The translations under genes were made by a program, and so were the position numbers. A stretch of DNA of 64,000 nt, from the NCBI GenBank assembly GCA_017476665.1, contig JAFUZJ010000019.1, positions 149,973 through 213,972 of the forward strand, given 5' to 3'. Below the pieces are notes generated by a model, which saw only the letters and a program-made list of their open reading frames with translations, was not told the DNA's origin and searched no databases. Position 1 is the first letter of the stretch; the number at the start of each line of letters is the position of its first letter. Positions 44,627-51,928 of this stretch are shown here, piece after piece. The DNA is from Lachnospiraceae bacterium (GTDB lineage: Bacteria; Bacillota; Clostridia; Lachnospirales; Lachnospiraceae).

Positions 44627-44709
44627 GCCGGCGTGTCGGAATGGCAGACGAGGCAGACTCAAAATCTGTTGTGGGCAACCACGTGCGGGTTCAAGTCCCG
44701 CTGCCGGCA
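44627..44709 (+). tRNA. tRNA-Leu (anticodon CAA)
   Basis: The acceptor arms GCCGGCG and TGCCGGC pair with one G-U pair, and A73 follows. The anticodon stem-loop GCAGA-CTCAAAA-TCTGT gives CAA, reading UUG. A long variable arm (class II) and the T-loop GGTTCAAGTCC are present. CCA is not encoded. Confidence 0.95.
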
Positions 44710-44713
44710 TCTT

Positions 44714-44740
44714 AAAAACCTTGATTTTTCAAGGTTTTTT
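44714..44740 (+). terminator. Terminator of tRNA-Leu
   Basis: AAAACCTTGA pairs with TCAAGGTTTT across a four-base loop, followed by T residues. It begins 5 bases after the tRNA. Confidence 0.85.
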
Positions 44741-44750
44741 CTTATTCACC

Positions 44751-44780
44751 TGATTACTTTTGATTACTCTTTTGATTACT
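44751..44780. repeat. Three short TGATTACT repeats downstream of tRNA-Leu
   Basis: TGATTACT occurs at 44751-44758, 44761-44768 and 44773-44780. Short direct repeats beside a tRNA 3' end are often integrase arm sites or scars of an excised element. No integrase gene is present here. Confidence 0.5.
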
Positions 44781-44850
44781 TGCAGGATACCCTTTTGGCT
44801 TTGATCGAACTACCGGCTCAACCGGCGATAAAACATGTTGCATAAAACAT

Positions 44851-44880
44851 TTGCAAATTGCTATCTTGTAATGTTACAAT
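44851..44880 (+). promoter_or_regulatory. Promoter of the candidate type I toxin mRNA
   Basis: TTGCAA (44851-44856), an 18-base spacer, then TACAAT (44875-44880). It lies 46 bases before the toxin start codon. Confidence 0.7.
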
Positions 44881-44926
44881 CTCTTTGTTACCGCCCCTAG
44901 ACTGGTACAGGAAGGGGGTGCGTCAC

Positions 44927-45013
44927 TTGGATTTAATCCTATCATTTTGGGTCACTGTTGCGGCGGGCGTGGTTTGCCACCTGGTCTGCAAATGGTTAGA
45001 CGGTGACCGCTAG
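44927..45013 (+). CDS. Candidate Fst/par-type hydrophobic toxin peptide, 28 residues
   Basis: The gene starts with TTG at 44927, 8 bases after AGGAAGGGGG; an in-frame GTG at 44918 overlaps that site and is less likely. The peptide begins MDLILSF, has one membrane helix (about residues 3-22) and ends in the charged tail KWLDGDR. The Fst/Ldr toxin family shows the same plan: a short hydrophobic helix, then a Trp-Leu-Asp-type polar tail. GGAAGGG at 44910-44916 can pair with CCCTTCC at 45039-45045, hiding the ribosome-binding site in the full-length mRNA. An antisense RNA with a good promoter converges from the right. Toxicity is inferred. Confidence 0.75.
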   Translation: MDLILSFWVTVAAGVVCHLVCKWLDGDR

Positions 45014-45064
45014 TCGGTAACTAGCCTATGGTACTAAGCCCTTCCATGACAAAAATTGGGAATA

Positions 45065-45097
45065 GAAAACCCCGGAGATTGCAGCTCCGGGGTTTTC
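45065..45097. terminator. Shared bidirectional terminator of toxin and antitoxin RNAs
   Basis: A perfect 13-base stem, GAAAACCCCGGAG (45065-45077) with CTCCGGGGTTTTC (45085-45097), encloses a 7-base loop. It ends in TTTTC in either direction, so it can stop both convergent transcripts. Confidence 0.88.
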
Positions 45098-45140
45098 GTT
45101 CGGTCGCTTCACTTGGAAACATCCTATCATTTTTTTGCCT
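45065..45140 (-). ncRNA. Candidate antitoxin RNA (RNA II-like)
   Basis: The predicted leftward RNA is about 75 nt, from near 45140 to the shared terminator. Its 5' part is complementary to the toxin mRNA start region in two blocks: AAAATGATAGGAT with the mRNA positions 44936-44948, and TCCAAGTGA with 44923-44931. It also carries the shared hairpin, which could form the first loop-loop contact with the toxin mRNA. It has no open reading frame of note. Confidence 0.78.
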
Positions 45141-45146
45141 ACTGGC

Positions 45147-45175
45147 ATTATAGCATATACAAATCTGGTTTACAA
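45147..45175 (-). promoter_or_regulatory. Promoter of the candidate antitoxin RNA
   Basis: On the minus strand TTGTAA (45170-45175), a 17-base spacer, then a perfect TATAAT (45147-45152). Confidence 0.85.
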
Positions 45176-45240
45176 TATACTTTTTTCGAATTTTTTATCA
45201 TCATACAAGTTGATTTTATATGTTTTTATCTTGTCTTTTT

Positions 45241-45390
45241 CTGACAGATAAACTATACTACCATTGGTACCAGTTCTGGGAGGAGTACGATTCCATCGTA
45301 TCGCCGGTGTCTCGGTTCACACATGGAAGATCCCGGAGGAACACTCGGCGGCTGGTGCCATTTTATTTCAATGCATGGTTCCGGTAGCTC
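45241..45390 (+). pseudogene. Possible coding remnant
   Basis: One plus-strand frame is open for about 50 codons before TAG and has a protein-like composition, with Trp/Tyr-rich WYQFWEEYD followed by Arg-rich GRSRRNTRR. No start codon or ribosome-binding site is seen. Its end overlaps the 3' end of the ABC permease gene on the other strand. It could be the tail of a lost mobile-element gene, or chance. Confidence 0.3.
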
Positions 45391-46607
45391 CGGATCGTCA
45401 GCCCAATCCAAAGCGGTATTTCCACCACTGCAAATGCCATGATCAGAAACGGGGTCCAGATCGCAAGCTCCCCTATATTCAGATAGCGCATCTCCAACAG
45501 GTCATACAAAAAACCATTCTGCAGCCCGATCCCGCCTGCGGGGAACACACATTTCACAAGATTCACAATATGATCCGGTATGAGCCACCCCAGAACCACA
45601 GGCAGAAAACAGACCAAAAGCGCGGTGGCCATCGCCAGCATATTATTGGAAAACCGAGAGGACAAAAACAAGGTAAGGCAAACACCCGATAACAGCATGA
45701 TCACACTGCACAATGCTTCTGACCAGATCAGACCGCCCACGTTCAGATCAACCAGGCTGATCACAGAAAACACCATCTGCACTGAAGTCTGCATACCTTC
45801 CTGTCCCCAAAAGACTGTCGTGGCCAATATCCAAATTCCCATACCGATCACCGTTACAACCAGGCAGATCATAAGCGCCGACACTATCTTCACCACTGCC
45901 AGTTTTCTCCTGCCGCTTTTGGTACATCTCAAAATATCATCCGCCCCTGTCTGGTATTCGCTTGAAAATACCGGTGCACATACCACCGTACAACATAGAA
46001 AAAGGACAAGCACCAGCAATCCCTCATATTCTATCGCATCGGCGCTCACCCCATAGGCATACCAAAAAGGCATATCCACTTTGCCGTACAGTGCTTCTGC
46101 GTTCCGTCCCGCAGCGGGATGCTCTTTTTGTTCCAGTCGCATAATGTCCGTCAAATGCTTTCTGCAGGCTGCATAAAAATCTCCCAAATTCCCTGCTTCC
46201 AGATCCATAATATCCGCCGCAATCCCCCCCTCAGTCGCATAGGCCTCTCTGATCCCGTGAAACAAATATTTTACCGGATCCAGTTCTCTCTTTGCTGTAT
46301 CCGACAATTCATAGGTGTAGTCCACACCATATCGCTTCAGGCAATCCTGATAACAGGCAACCGCGTACACAATCTTTTCCTGTGTGATTTCTCCGCTGAT
46401 TCCCTGTGTGATCTGCTTCTCGGCGCGGATCGCCTCAAAGCCGGTCAGATATTCCTTATCTCCTATCACCACCTGCGGATTTCTGCAATAGACAAAAGTA
46501 ACCGGAATGTATGCCAGCAGAAAAGAGAAAAACAGCGCTGCACCCAAAACAATCCTTGTCATCCGGCTCATCAGAACACGCTTTATTTCCAATCCCAATA
46601 GTCTCAT
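45363..46607 (-). CDS. ABC-2-type transporter permease
   Basis: The product has 414 residues from the ATG at 46607 (MRLLGLEIKRVLM), which overlaps the ATPase stop by 4 bases. TM1 (about 20-40) is followed by an extracytoplasmic loop of about 170 residues. Five more helices fill 215-400, the ABC-2 export plan. VFSSEYQTGADDILRCTKSGRRKL is the cytoplasmic coupling segment, typical of bacitracin/lantibiotic-type exporters. The large outer loop may bind a peptide. It forms a transporter with the upstream ATPase. The substrate is unknown. Confidence 0.85.
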   Translation of the reverse strand: MRLLGLEIKRVLMSRMTRIVLGAALFFSFLLAYIPVTFVYCRNPQVVIGDKEYLTGFEAIRAEKQITQGISGEITQEKIVYAVACYQDCLKRYGVDYTYELSDTAKRELDPVKYLFHGIREAYATEGGIAADIMDLEAGNLGDFYAACRKHLTDIMRLEQKEHPAAGRNAEALYGKVDMPFWYAYGVSADAIEYEGLLVLVLFLCCTVVCAPVFSSEYQTGADDILRCTKSGRRKLAVVKIVSALMICLVVTVIGMGIWILATTVFWGQEGMQTSVQMVFSVISLVDLNVGGLIWSEALCSVIMLLSGVCLTLFLSSRFSNNMLAMATALLVCFLPVVLGWLIPDHIVNLVKCVFPAGGIGLQNGFLYDLLEMRYLNIGELAIWTPFLIMAFAVVEIPLWIGLTIRSYRNHALK

Positions 46608-47485
46608 TCTTCTCCCCCCTCCTTTGCGCCAAACAACCACAGATACAAATCCTCCAGGTGTGGCTCTGCCTCTTTGGACCCTGCAATCACAGCCCGTTCT
46701 CCAAGATACCGGATCTGCGTTTCTTCTGCACCCTCATTTTTCAGATTAACAATTTTCAGACCCTGTTCATACCTTGCCAGTGTTTCGTTGTCCACTGTAC
46801 TCTGCCATACCTTTCCGTCCATTTTCCGAACCAGTTCCTCCGTCGTCCCCGATAGAACAATCTTTCCGTCCCGCATGATAGCCTGTTTCGCCGCAATATA
46901 TTCCACATCCGGTACGATATGGGTCGAGATCAGTACAATCCTGCCCTTTGAAAATTCAGCCAACAGGCGCCGCAGTCTGATCCGCTCTCCCGGGTCCAAA
47001 CCTGACGTAGGTTCATCTAAAATCAAGATTTCCGGATCGTTCAACAGAGCCTGTGAAATTCCCACCCTTCGCTTCATACCGCCGGACAGCTTCCTGATTT
47101 TTTTATTTATTACCTCCGTCAGGGTCATCTGTTCCAACAATTCTTCTATTTTTTCTCTCGTATGAGTTTTGGTCAATCCCTTTAAGGCTGCCACATACTC
47201 CAAATAGTCCTTCACCGTAAATTCGGGATAAAAACCGAATTCCTGCGGCAAATACCCAAACAGGTTCCGGTATTCCGCATCCAGTGTCGCTATGGGAATC
47301 CCGTCATATAGGATTTCTCCCGCTGTAGGTTTCAGGATATCTGCGATCATCCTTATCAGCGTCGTCTTTCCCGCGCCGTTAGCCCCAAGCAGTCCCCAGA
47401 TTCCCGGGGTGAGTGTCAAAGACACATCATTCACTGCCGTTTTGTCTGCATATTTTTTGGAAACATGCTCTACTCTCAGTTCCAT
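46604..47485 (-). CDS. ABC transporter ATP-binding protein
   Basis: The product has 293 residues from the ATG at 47485 with GGAGG upstream; the longer open frame does not look like coding sequence. Walker A is GLLGANGAGKTTLIRM (about 33-48), the Q loop is GYLPQEFGFYPEFTV, the signature is RKLSGGMKRRVGISQALL, Walker B is ILILDEPTSGLD, and the H loop is ISTHIV. The C-terminal 80 residues form a regulatory or contact domain. It is coupled to the permease by an ATGA overlap. It is probably in one operon with the sigma factor upstream. Confidence 0.95.
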   Translation of the reverse strand: MELRVEHVSKKYADKTAVNDVSLTLTPGIWGLLGANGAGKTTLIRMIADILKPTAGEILYDGIPIATLDAEYRNLFGYLPQEFGFYPEFTVKDYLEYVAALKGLTKTHTREKIEELLEQMTLTEVINKKIRKLSGGMKRRVGISQALLNDPEILILDEPTSGLDPGERIRLRRLLAEFSKGRIVLISTHIVPDVEYIAAKQAIMRDGKIVLSGTTEELVRKMDGKVWQSTVDNETLARYEQGLKIVNLKNEGAEETQIRYLGERAVIAGSKEAEPHLEDLYLWLFGAKEGGEE

Positions 47486-47517
47486 TCTCTTTCCTCCATT
47501 CTGAATAATGATCCGTT

Positions 47518-48291
47518 TTAGGATTCCAAAAGATGTAGTTCCTGATATGATGCGGATTGCAATATCTTCCGCACCTGGAAAAAGCTCACACAGCATAAAA
47601 AGATACAGATCAAAGTCGCTGCCATACCTACGGGTGCTGAAATAACCTGTGATGACCCAAAAACGCATTGTTCCAACACCGCAAAAAACAATACGTAACT
47701 TCCCCCACACACCGCCATCGCTTTGTACAGAGCAAGATGCGCGATGGCAAGCATCAGAACCGTCGTCAGCAATAAGAATGAAAGCATTCCATAGGTCAGC
47801 GCCGTAAGTGTTTGCAGCTGCATCACCACCACACTGATTACAATTCCCCCGGCCAGCATACACACATTTCCCGCCTCAACCACACATAGTTTGACCAACA
47901 TCTGCTTTGCATAGGAAAAGTGCGCCGCCATCTCAACCTCCTGCATCTGATAACGCAGGGATCTGTATAGGAAAGGGAATAATATAAAAGGAATCGTGCC
48001 GCAAAACAGGCATAAGATTTTGACGGAAGTCCCCATTGTCCAAGCCATTTGTCTGTCCTGGAACCCAAGTAAAAATTGACTTATAAAGACCATTACAAGT
48101 CCCTGAAACAACCAAATTTTCCATGCGGTAAACCGTACAAACCGAACCGCCGTTCCCATAAAAGAAATTCTATGGGTTGGGGGCGTCTTCTGAAAATACG
48201 TATGCAGTGCTGCAATCGTCTTTTCCATCGGCTCCTGCCTGGTCCGGGCAGGCATACTTCTAAGAGTCCTTTTGACCTCTCTGCTATTCAT
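47518..48291 (-). CDS. Polytopic membrane protein in a sigma-ABC operon
   Basis: The product has 257 residues. A basic cytoplasmic head (residues 1-55, rich in Arg and Lys) precedes six hydrophobic helices between about 57 and 240. No zinc finger is seen. Its start overlaps the sigma gene by 8 bases, and the ABC ATPase starts 32 bases after its stop. Membrane proteins in this place often act as anti-sigma factors or as a second permease. The position favours an anti-sigma role with the basic N-terminal tail as sigma-binding part (inference). Confidence 0.65.
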   Translation of the reverse strand: MNSREVKRTLRSMPARTRQEPMEKTIAALHTYFQKTPPTHRISFMGTAVRFVRFTAWKIWLFQGLVMVFISQFLLGFQDRQMAWTMGTSVKILCLFCGTIPFILFPFLYRSLRYQMQEVEMAAHFSYAKQMLVKLCVVEAGNVCMLAGGIVISVVVMQLQTLTALTYGMLSFLLLTTVLMLAIAHLALYKAMAVCGGSYVLFFAVLEQCVFGSSQVISAPVGMAATLICIFLCCVSFFQVRKILQSASYQELHLLES

Positions 48292-48817
48292 ACCACCCTT
48301 TCTCCTTTCCTGTCTGTTTGATCTGCTTCAACGCTCTTCGAAGGTTCGACTGAACCGTTCTGAGATTACTTCCTGTCACTTCGGCAACCTCACGCAAGGT
48401 GAGGTTCTGCGCATATCTCAATAGAATCAGTTCCCGTTGTTTGTCTGTGAGAAACTCCAATTGTCTTTGAAAATCAATCTCCGCCTCAACATGCAAAAAT
48501 CCCTTTTCCTCATAAATGGGTTCGGACCCATCCTCAACCTGCGGTATTTCCCGTTTCTTCCGGCTGAAATCAATACAAGTATTCAGAGCAATCTTATACA
48601 GAAATGCCCGAAAAGTACCGTTATGTTGATAGGCATCCATAAACCGAAGCGCTTTCAGAAAGGTCTCCTGCGTAGCATCCTCCGCCTGTTCCTTGCTCTG
48701 CGTATGCCAGACACAATACTTCTGTATCTCCGGATAATACATCCGCACCAGCTCGTCCATCGCCGAAAGATCCCCCTGCCGAAATTTTCGGAATAATCTG
48801 TTTTCCCGGGTCAACAA
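48284..48817 (-). CDS. RNA polymerase sigma factor, ECF-type
   Basis: The product has 177 residues starting with TTG at 48817 (a second TTG follows directly), 5 to 8 bases after GGAGG. Region 2 includes DELVRMYYPEIQKYCVWHTQSKEQAEDATQ in parts and LYKIALNTCIDFSRKKR. Region 4 includes LTDKQRELILLRYAQNLTLRE and SNLRTVQSNLRRAL. It is the first gene of a four-gene unit: sigma, membrane protein, ABC ATPase, ABC permease. This suggests a stress- or antibiotic-induced export system. Confidence 0.93.
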   Translation of the reverse strand: MLTRENRLFRKFRQGDLSAMDELVRMYYPEIQKYCVWHTQSKEQAEDATQETFLKALRFMDAYQHNGTFRAFLYKIALNTCIDFSRKKREIPQVEDGSEPIYEEKGFLHVEAEIDFQRQLEFLTDKQRELILLRYAQNLTLREVAEVTGSNLRTVQSNLRRALKQIKQTGKEKGWYE

Positions 48818-48939
48818 AATTTCCTCCTACACTTTTGTTACAATAATGCTTCAGGGCGTCCCCTCATTCAATATAACGAATGAAGACAAAAAAATGATGC
48901 TATGAAAAACATATTTTTGAACATAAAATGCGTATACCC

Positions 48940-48969
48940 AAAAAACACCGGTCAATCACATGACCGGTG
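48940..48969 (-). terminator. Terminator of the ECF sigma / DUF4179-like operon
   Basis: On the minus strand CACCGGTCA and TGACCGGTG form a perfect 9-base stem followed by TTTTTT. Confidence 0.9.
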
Positions 48970-49008
48970 CCTCCTGTTATACTACATTTGATCTATTGCT
49001 GTCTGCTT

Positions 49009-50217
49009 TTAGTTACTCTTTTTTCTCGGCACATAGACCACAAAAGTAACCGTGCCGTCCTCATTTCGTGTCCACGTATCAATCCTTAGGCCGGCCAGTT
49101 CACCGTCGTCAGCCGCATAGCCAAACCTCCCACTCATTCCGTATTCTCCGGGCTCGAACAGGAAATCCAATCTGATCCTGCCGTTCCCGCCCGCTCCTCC
49201 CGGCAGTTCATAGCGGTAACTGACATAATTTTCATCATCCGGCATGACCGTCTGTCTGGTGGACTCGATCGGCTCTGCATAACTGTCAATATTATCCGCA
49301 GTGAGTTTCGCCATGAATTCCTCTGCCTCTGCAGTAAAACCGCTCTTTCCGGCAATTCCGTCTGCATTCTCGCCGCCGGCTTGGTCTCCCTCCTGCTCTG
49401 TTCCGTCCTGTCTCCTGTGCTCTGCCCAAGCAAGGATTTCCGCTGCTTTCTCTTTGTCTGCTTTCGCAATATCAACAGGAAGCACGAACAGCGCATTCAC
49501 TCCCTGGTAGTCTGCCCTTCTGCTGATTTCTCCGCTCTCCTCGTCATAGGCAAATGCCTGATTGTTGTACGCCATGCCTTCCGATACCCCCACGTAAATT
49601 CCGCGGTCAGCAAACACCTCCACATTGGCGGTCTCCAAAATTCTGTACTCCACCCCATCTTTCACAAAGTTGCCGAAACCGCCTGCCAGCGTATAAGCAT
49701 TGTAATCCGCCGGATTCAGCCCCCTGATATACGGTGAAACAAACATTTTGTCAGGATCATAATCCGCATCCAGCATACCGGGCATGGGTGTCCCATCTGA
49801 GTGCGCAATGGCAACTGCGATGTAGGTCTTATCTTCTGCTATGTCCTCCGCCGTATGCTCTGAAAAATCGGAAATCTTTGCCCCGGATACAATCCCCAGC
49901 AATGTGATATCATAGCCGCCACAGCTTTGTGTTTCTACCTGCGCAAGCCCATTATTTTGCTCAAATTCTATTGCCAGACGATCGTCCTCTATTTCCTGCG
50001 CCACCTCTTTTGGAGAAAGATATCTCCATGCCGCAAATGCAGTAACGGAAGATCCGATCACAACCGCCGTGACAATCGCGGCAGCCGTCTGTAGCCGCCT
50101 GCTTCTTTGTTCCATAGTTCTCCCCTTCATCCGCATCCTTATTTTCCGATTAAGCGCATCATCCGGTTTTTGCCTCGGTGCAAGCGCATCAAATAAAATT
50201 TCATCCAAATGATCCAT
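49009..50217 (-). CDS. DUF4179-like membrane protein, probable anti-sigma regulator
   Basis: The product has about 402 residues. An ATG at 50223 is also possible; I prefer 50217 because it stands 9 bases from GGAGG rather than 3. The cytoplasmic head (1-43) starts MDHLDEILFDAL and is followed by one membrane helix (about 45-65). A large exported domain (70-402) includes ITLLGIVSGAKISDF, a pattern of DUF4179/DUF5643 regulators, and an acidic linker at 270-295. It overlaps the ECF sigma gene by 17 bases, the usual sigma/anti-sigma coupling. I infer that it holds the sigma factor at the membrane. Confidence 0.75.
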   Translation of the reverse strand: MDHLDEILFDALAPRQKPDDALNRKIRMRMKGRTMEQRSRRLQTAAAIVTAVVIGSSVTAFAAWRYLSPKEVAQEIEDDRLAIEFEQNNGLAQVETQSCGGYDITLLGIVSGAKISDFSEHTAEDIAEDKTYIAVAIAHSDGTPMPGMLDADYDPDKMFVSPYIRGLNPADYNAYTLAGGFGNFVKDGVEYRILETANVEVFADRGIYVGVSEGMAYNNQAFAYDEESGEISRRADYQGVNALFVLPVDIAKADKEKAAEILAWAEHRRQDGTEQEGDQAGGENADGIAGKSGFTAEAEEFMAKLTADNIDSYAEPIESTRQTVMPDDENYVSYRYELPGGAGGNGRIRLDFLFEPGEYGMSGRFGYAADDGELAGLRIDTWTRNEDGTVTFVVYVPRKKSN

Positions 50218-50755
50218 TGACATATACCTCCACATCCTGATTTTGTCTTAATTCTTTGGCAAGTATCTTTTTCGCCCGATGAAGCCTGCTCTTTACCGTC
50301 CCCATAGGAACACCTGTCAGTTCCACGATCTCCTCCATCTTCCTCTGTTCCATGTAGTAAAGCAAAACGATCACCTTCATCTTCTCGGGAAGTTTTTCCA
50401 CACAACTTCTTACATACGCATTTCTTTCATTTCGGATCATGTGTTCTTCCGGTGTATCCAGGTTTTCGCTTATCTCTGCATTCTTCAGCTCTTGGGGGAT
50501 ATATTGTTCTTCTTCAATCCGCCTTCGTCTTGCAGCTTTTCGTTTCTGTTCTTTCCAGAAACGCACCGCTACAGACAGCAACAGGTTCTTTGCACCCTCC
50601 TTATCCTCCGGGAACGCTTGCATCTCAAGCACTTTTACAAAGGTATCCTGATAGAGATCATCCGCCTCCTGTTTGTTTCGGGTCAGATAACAGCAGAAAG
50701 AATAAATATCCCTGCCATACATGCCAATCAATTGTTCTAATTCTCTTTGCTCCAT
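50201..50755 (-). CDS. RNA polymerase ECF sigma factor
   Basis: The product has 184 residues. Region 2 is at about 10-75, with YLTRNKQEADDLYQDTFVKVLE and SVAVRFWKEQKRK. Region 4 is at about 115-170, with LPEKMKVIVLLYYMEQRKMEEI and VPMGTVKSRLHRAKKIL. A basic linker (RKAARRRR) lies between. Its gene overlaps a membrane regulator gene. An ECF-style promoter sits 55 bases upstream, suggesting autoregulation. Confidence 0.94.
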   Translation of the reverse strand: MEQRELEQLIGMYGRDIYSFCCYLTRNKQEADDLYQDTFVKVLEMQAFPEDKEGAKNLLLSVAVRFWKEQKRKAARRRRIEEEQYIPQELKNAEISENLDTPEEHMIRNERNAYVRSCVEKLPEKMKVIVLLYYMEQRKMEEIVELTGVPMGTVKSRLHRAKKILAKELRQNQDVEVYVNGSFG

Positions 50756-50810
50756 TTACATCACCATGTCCTCACCAAAGACGCGCCCTCATTTTGCCCT
50801 TTCACTTATA

Positions 50811-50838
50811 TATCGTTGCAAACAATGAAAAAGGTTCC
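50811..50838 (-). promoter_or_regulatory. Candidate autoregulatory ECF promoter
   Basis: On the minus strand GGAACC (50833-50838), a 17-base spacer, then CGATA (50811-50815). This resembles the GGAAC / CG-type elements of ECF-sigma promoters and not the sigma-A consensus. Confidence 0.5.
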
Positions 50839-50860
50839 CTGTTTGTACGCAAAATAAAAG

Positions 50861-50891
50861 CGGAGCCATGAAAAAAAATTTCATAGCTCCG
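50861..50891 (-). terminator. Terminator of the ddh-lysA-DUF896 operon
   Basis: On the minus strand CGGAGCTATGAAA pairs with TTTCATGGCTCCG, followed by CTTTTATTTT. Confidence 0.85.
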
Positions 50892-50895
50892 TTTC

Positions 50896-51114
50896 TTATT
50901 TCTTACCGCCGTACTTCTGTCCCAGATTTTCGATTGTGCCGTCCTCCCGCTGAATATTGATGTTGTCGAGCTGTGCCTTCAGATTACCCCGGACACTCGC
51001 CACATATTCCTGCCGCAGCTTCGCCTGCTCCGCTTTCTCTTCCTCTGTCAGCCCCTCCACCTGGGACTTGTGATATAATTCATTGATGCGCCTGATGCGC
51101 TCGTCCATATTCAT
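50896..51114 (-). CDS. DUF896 family protein (YnzC-like)
   Basis: The product has 72 residues from the ATG at 51114. It begins MNMDERIRRINELYHKSQVEGLT, the DUF896 hallmark, with EEEKAEQAKLRQEYVASVRGNLKAQLDNI after it. It is a small helical-hairpin protein. In Bacillus the family includes YnzC near lexA, whose role is unclear. It is the last gene of the cell-wall operon and closes with a terminator. Confidence 0.9.
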   Translation of the reverse strand: MNMDERIRRINELYHKSQVEGLTEEEKAEQAKLRQEYVASVRGNLKAQLDNINIQREDGTIENLGQKYGGKK

Positions 51115-51142
51115 TGCTGATATCGCCTCCACTCTATTCAGA

Positions 51143-51883
51143 TCAATTGTTCTGCAGTTCCTTAAAAGTATAGAACTTGAGACCAAGTTCCTCCGCCTTC
51201 TGAAAGAGATACTCTAATCGTTCCGGTTTCACGCACCAGTCTCCCACATCAATCGCATGCGAATACAAGCAGGTAACCGCTCCGACATTGTCGCTTAATT
51301 CCTGAAGGATCTGGTCGATTTTGGCCTGAAACTCCTCATCTGTTTCAAAATGTATATTGTCAATGGAATATGCTTCTACGAAGCCATGTCTGAGATCTGC
51401 TTTGCTATGCACCTCATAATACCATGCCCCTCTGACAACTTTATAATATTCCAACAATCGTTCATCCGTCTCATCATCATGAAACCCATACGGATATGCA
51501 AATGAAGTCATCTCAATCCCGCCGTTGCGAAAAGTCTCAATCGGATCAATGACACAACGCTGCAACTCTTCTTCATCCATATCGGTCACATCTCCATGTC
51601 CAATCGTATGAAAACCGATTTCATGCCCTTTCTCTAAAGCCTTATAGCAAAACTCCGTAGGTTGATCCCATGCCACAAAAAAAGTAACATGAACATTATA
51701 TTTATCAAACAACTCCAAAGCTTCCGTCCAACTATCCGGACTGTAATCGTCAAAAGCAAGCAAAATTCCGCACTGTCTGGCCTGCTTCACCCGGTATAGC
51801 TTTATGCATCCCAGAGTTGCAACGATAATAAACATTAAAATTCCCAAAATAATCCATACGATGTTTAATTTCTTTCTTTTCAT
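51143..51883 (-). CDS. Polysaccharide deacetylase (NodB/CE4-like), membrane-anchored
   Basis: The product has 246 residues. An N-terminal membrane anchor (about 7-27) precedes a CE4 fold: LLAFDDYSPDSW (metal Asp pair), IGFHTIGHGDV (metal His pair in H-x3-H spacing) and FAYPYGFHDDE. SHAID near residue 207 supplies the late histidine. It should remove acetyl groups from cell-wall glycans at the outer face. It lies in an operon with DAP-synthesis and peptidase genes. It is a second deacetylase distinct from the one in the two-component module. Confidence 0.85.
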   Translation of the reverse strand: MKRKKLNIVWIILGILMFIIVATLGCIKLYRVKQARQCGILLAFDDYSPDSWTEALELFDKYNVHVTFFVAWDQPTEFCYKALEKGHEIGFHTIGHGDVTDMDEEELQRCVIDPIETFRNGGIEMTSFAYPYGFHDDETDERLLEYYKVVRGAWYYEVHSKADLRHGFVEAYSIDNIHFETDEEFQAKIDQILQELSDNVGAVTCLYSHAIDVGDWCVKPERLEYLFQKAEELGLKFYTFKELQNN

Positions 51884-51928
51884 TTTAAAACTCCCTGATT
51901 TCTCTGATCAATACACCTATGTTTTCTA

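Larger units (their letters stand above)
44923..45133. repeat. Paired direct repeats shared by toxin mRNA and antitoxin RNA
   Basis: TCACTTGGA occurs at 44923-44931 and 45109-45117. ATCCTATCATTTT occurs at 44936-44948 and 45121-45133. The first copies cover the toxin TTG start; the second copies lie in the region transcribed leftward as antitoxin. The arrangement equals DRa/DRb of the enterococcal par locus. Confidence 0.85.

Noticed and set aside
44923-45133. CRISPR array
   Set aside because: There are only two copies of each repeat, on either side of a terminator, with no regular spacers and no cas genes. No CRISPR was seen elsewhere.
47486-47863. Extended N-terminus of the ABC ATPase
   Set aside because: It overlaps the upstream membrane protein gene in another frame, and the translated residues look random. 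GGAGG supports 47485.
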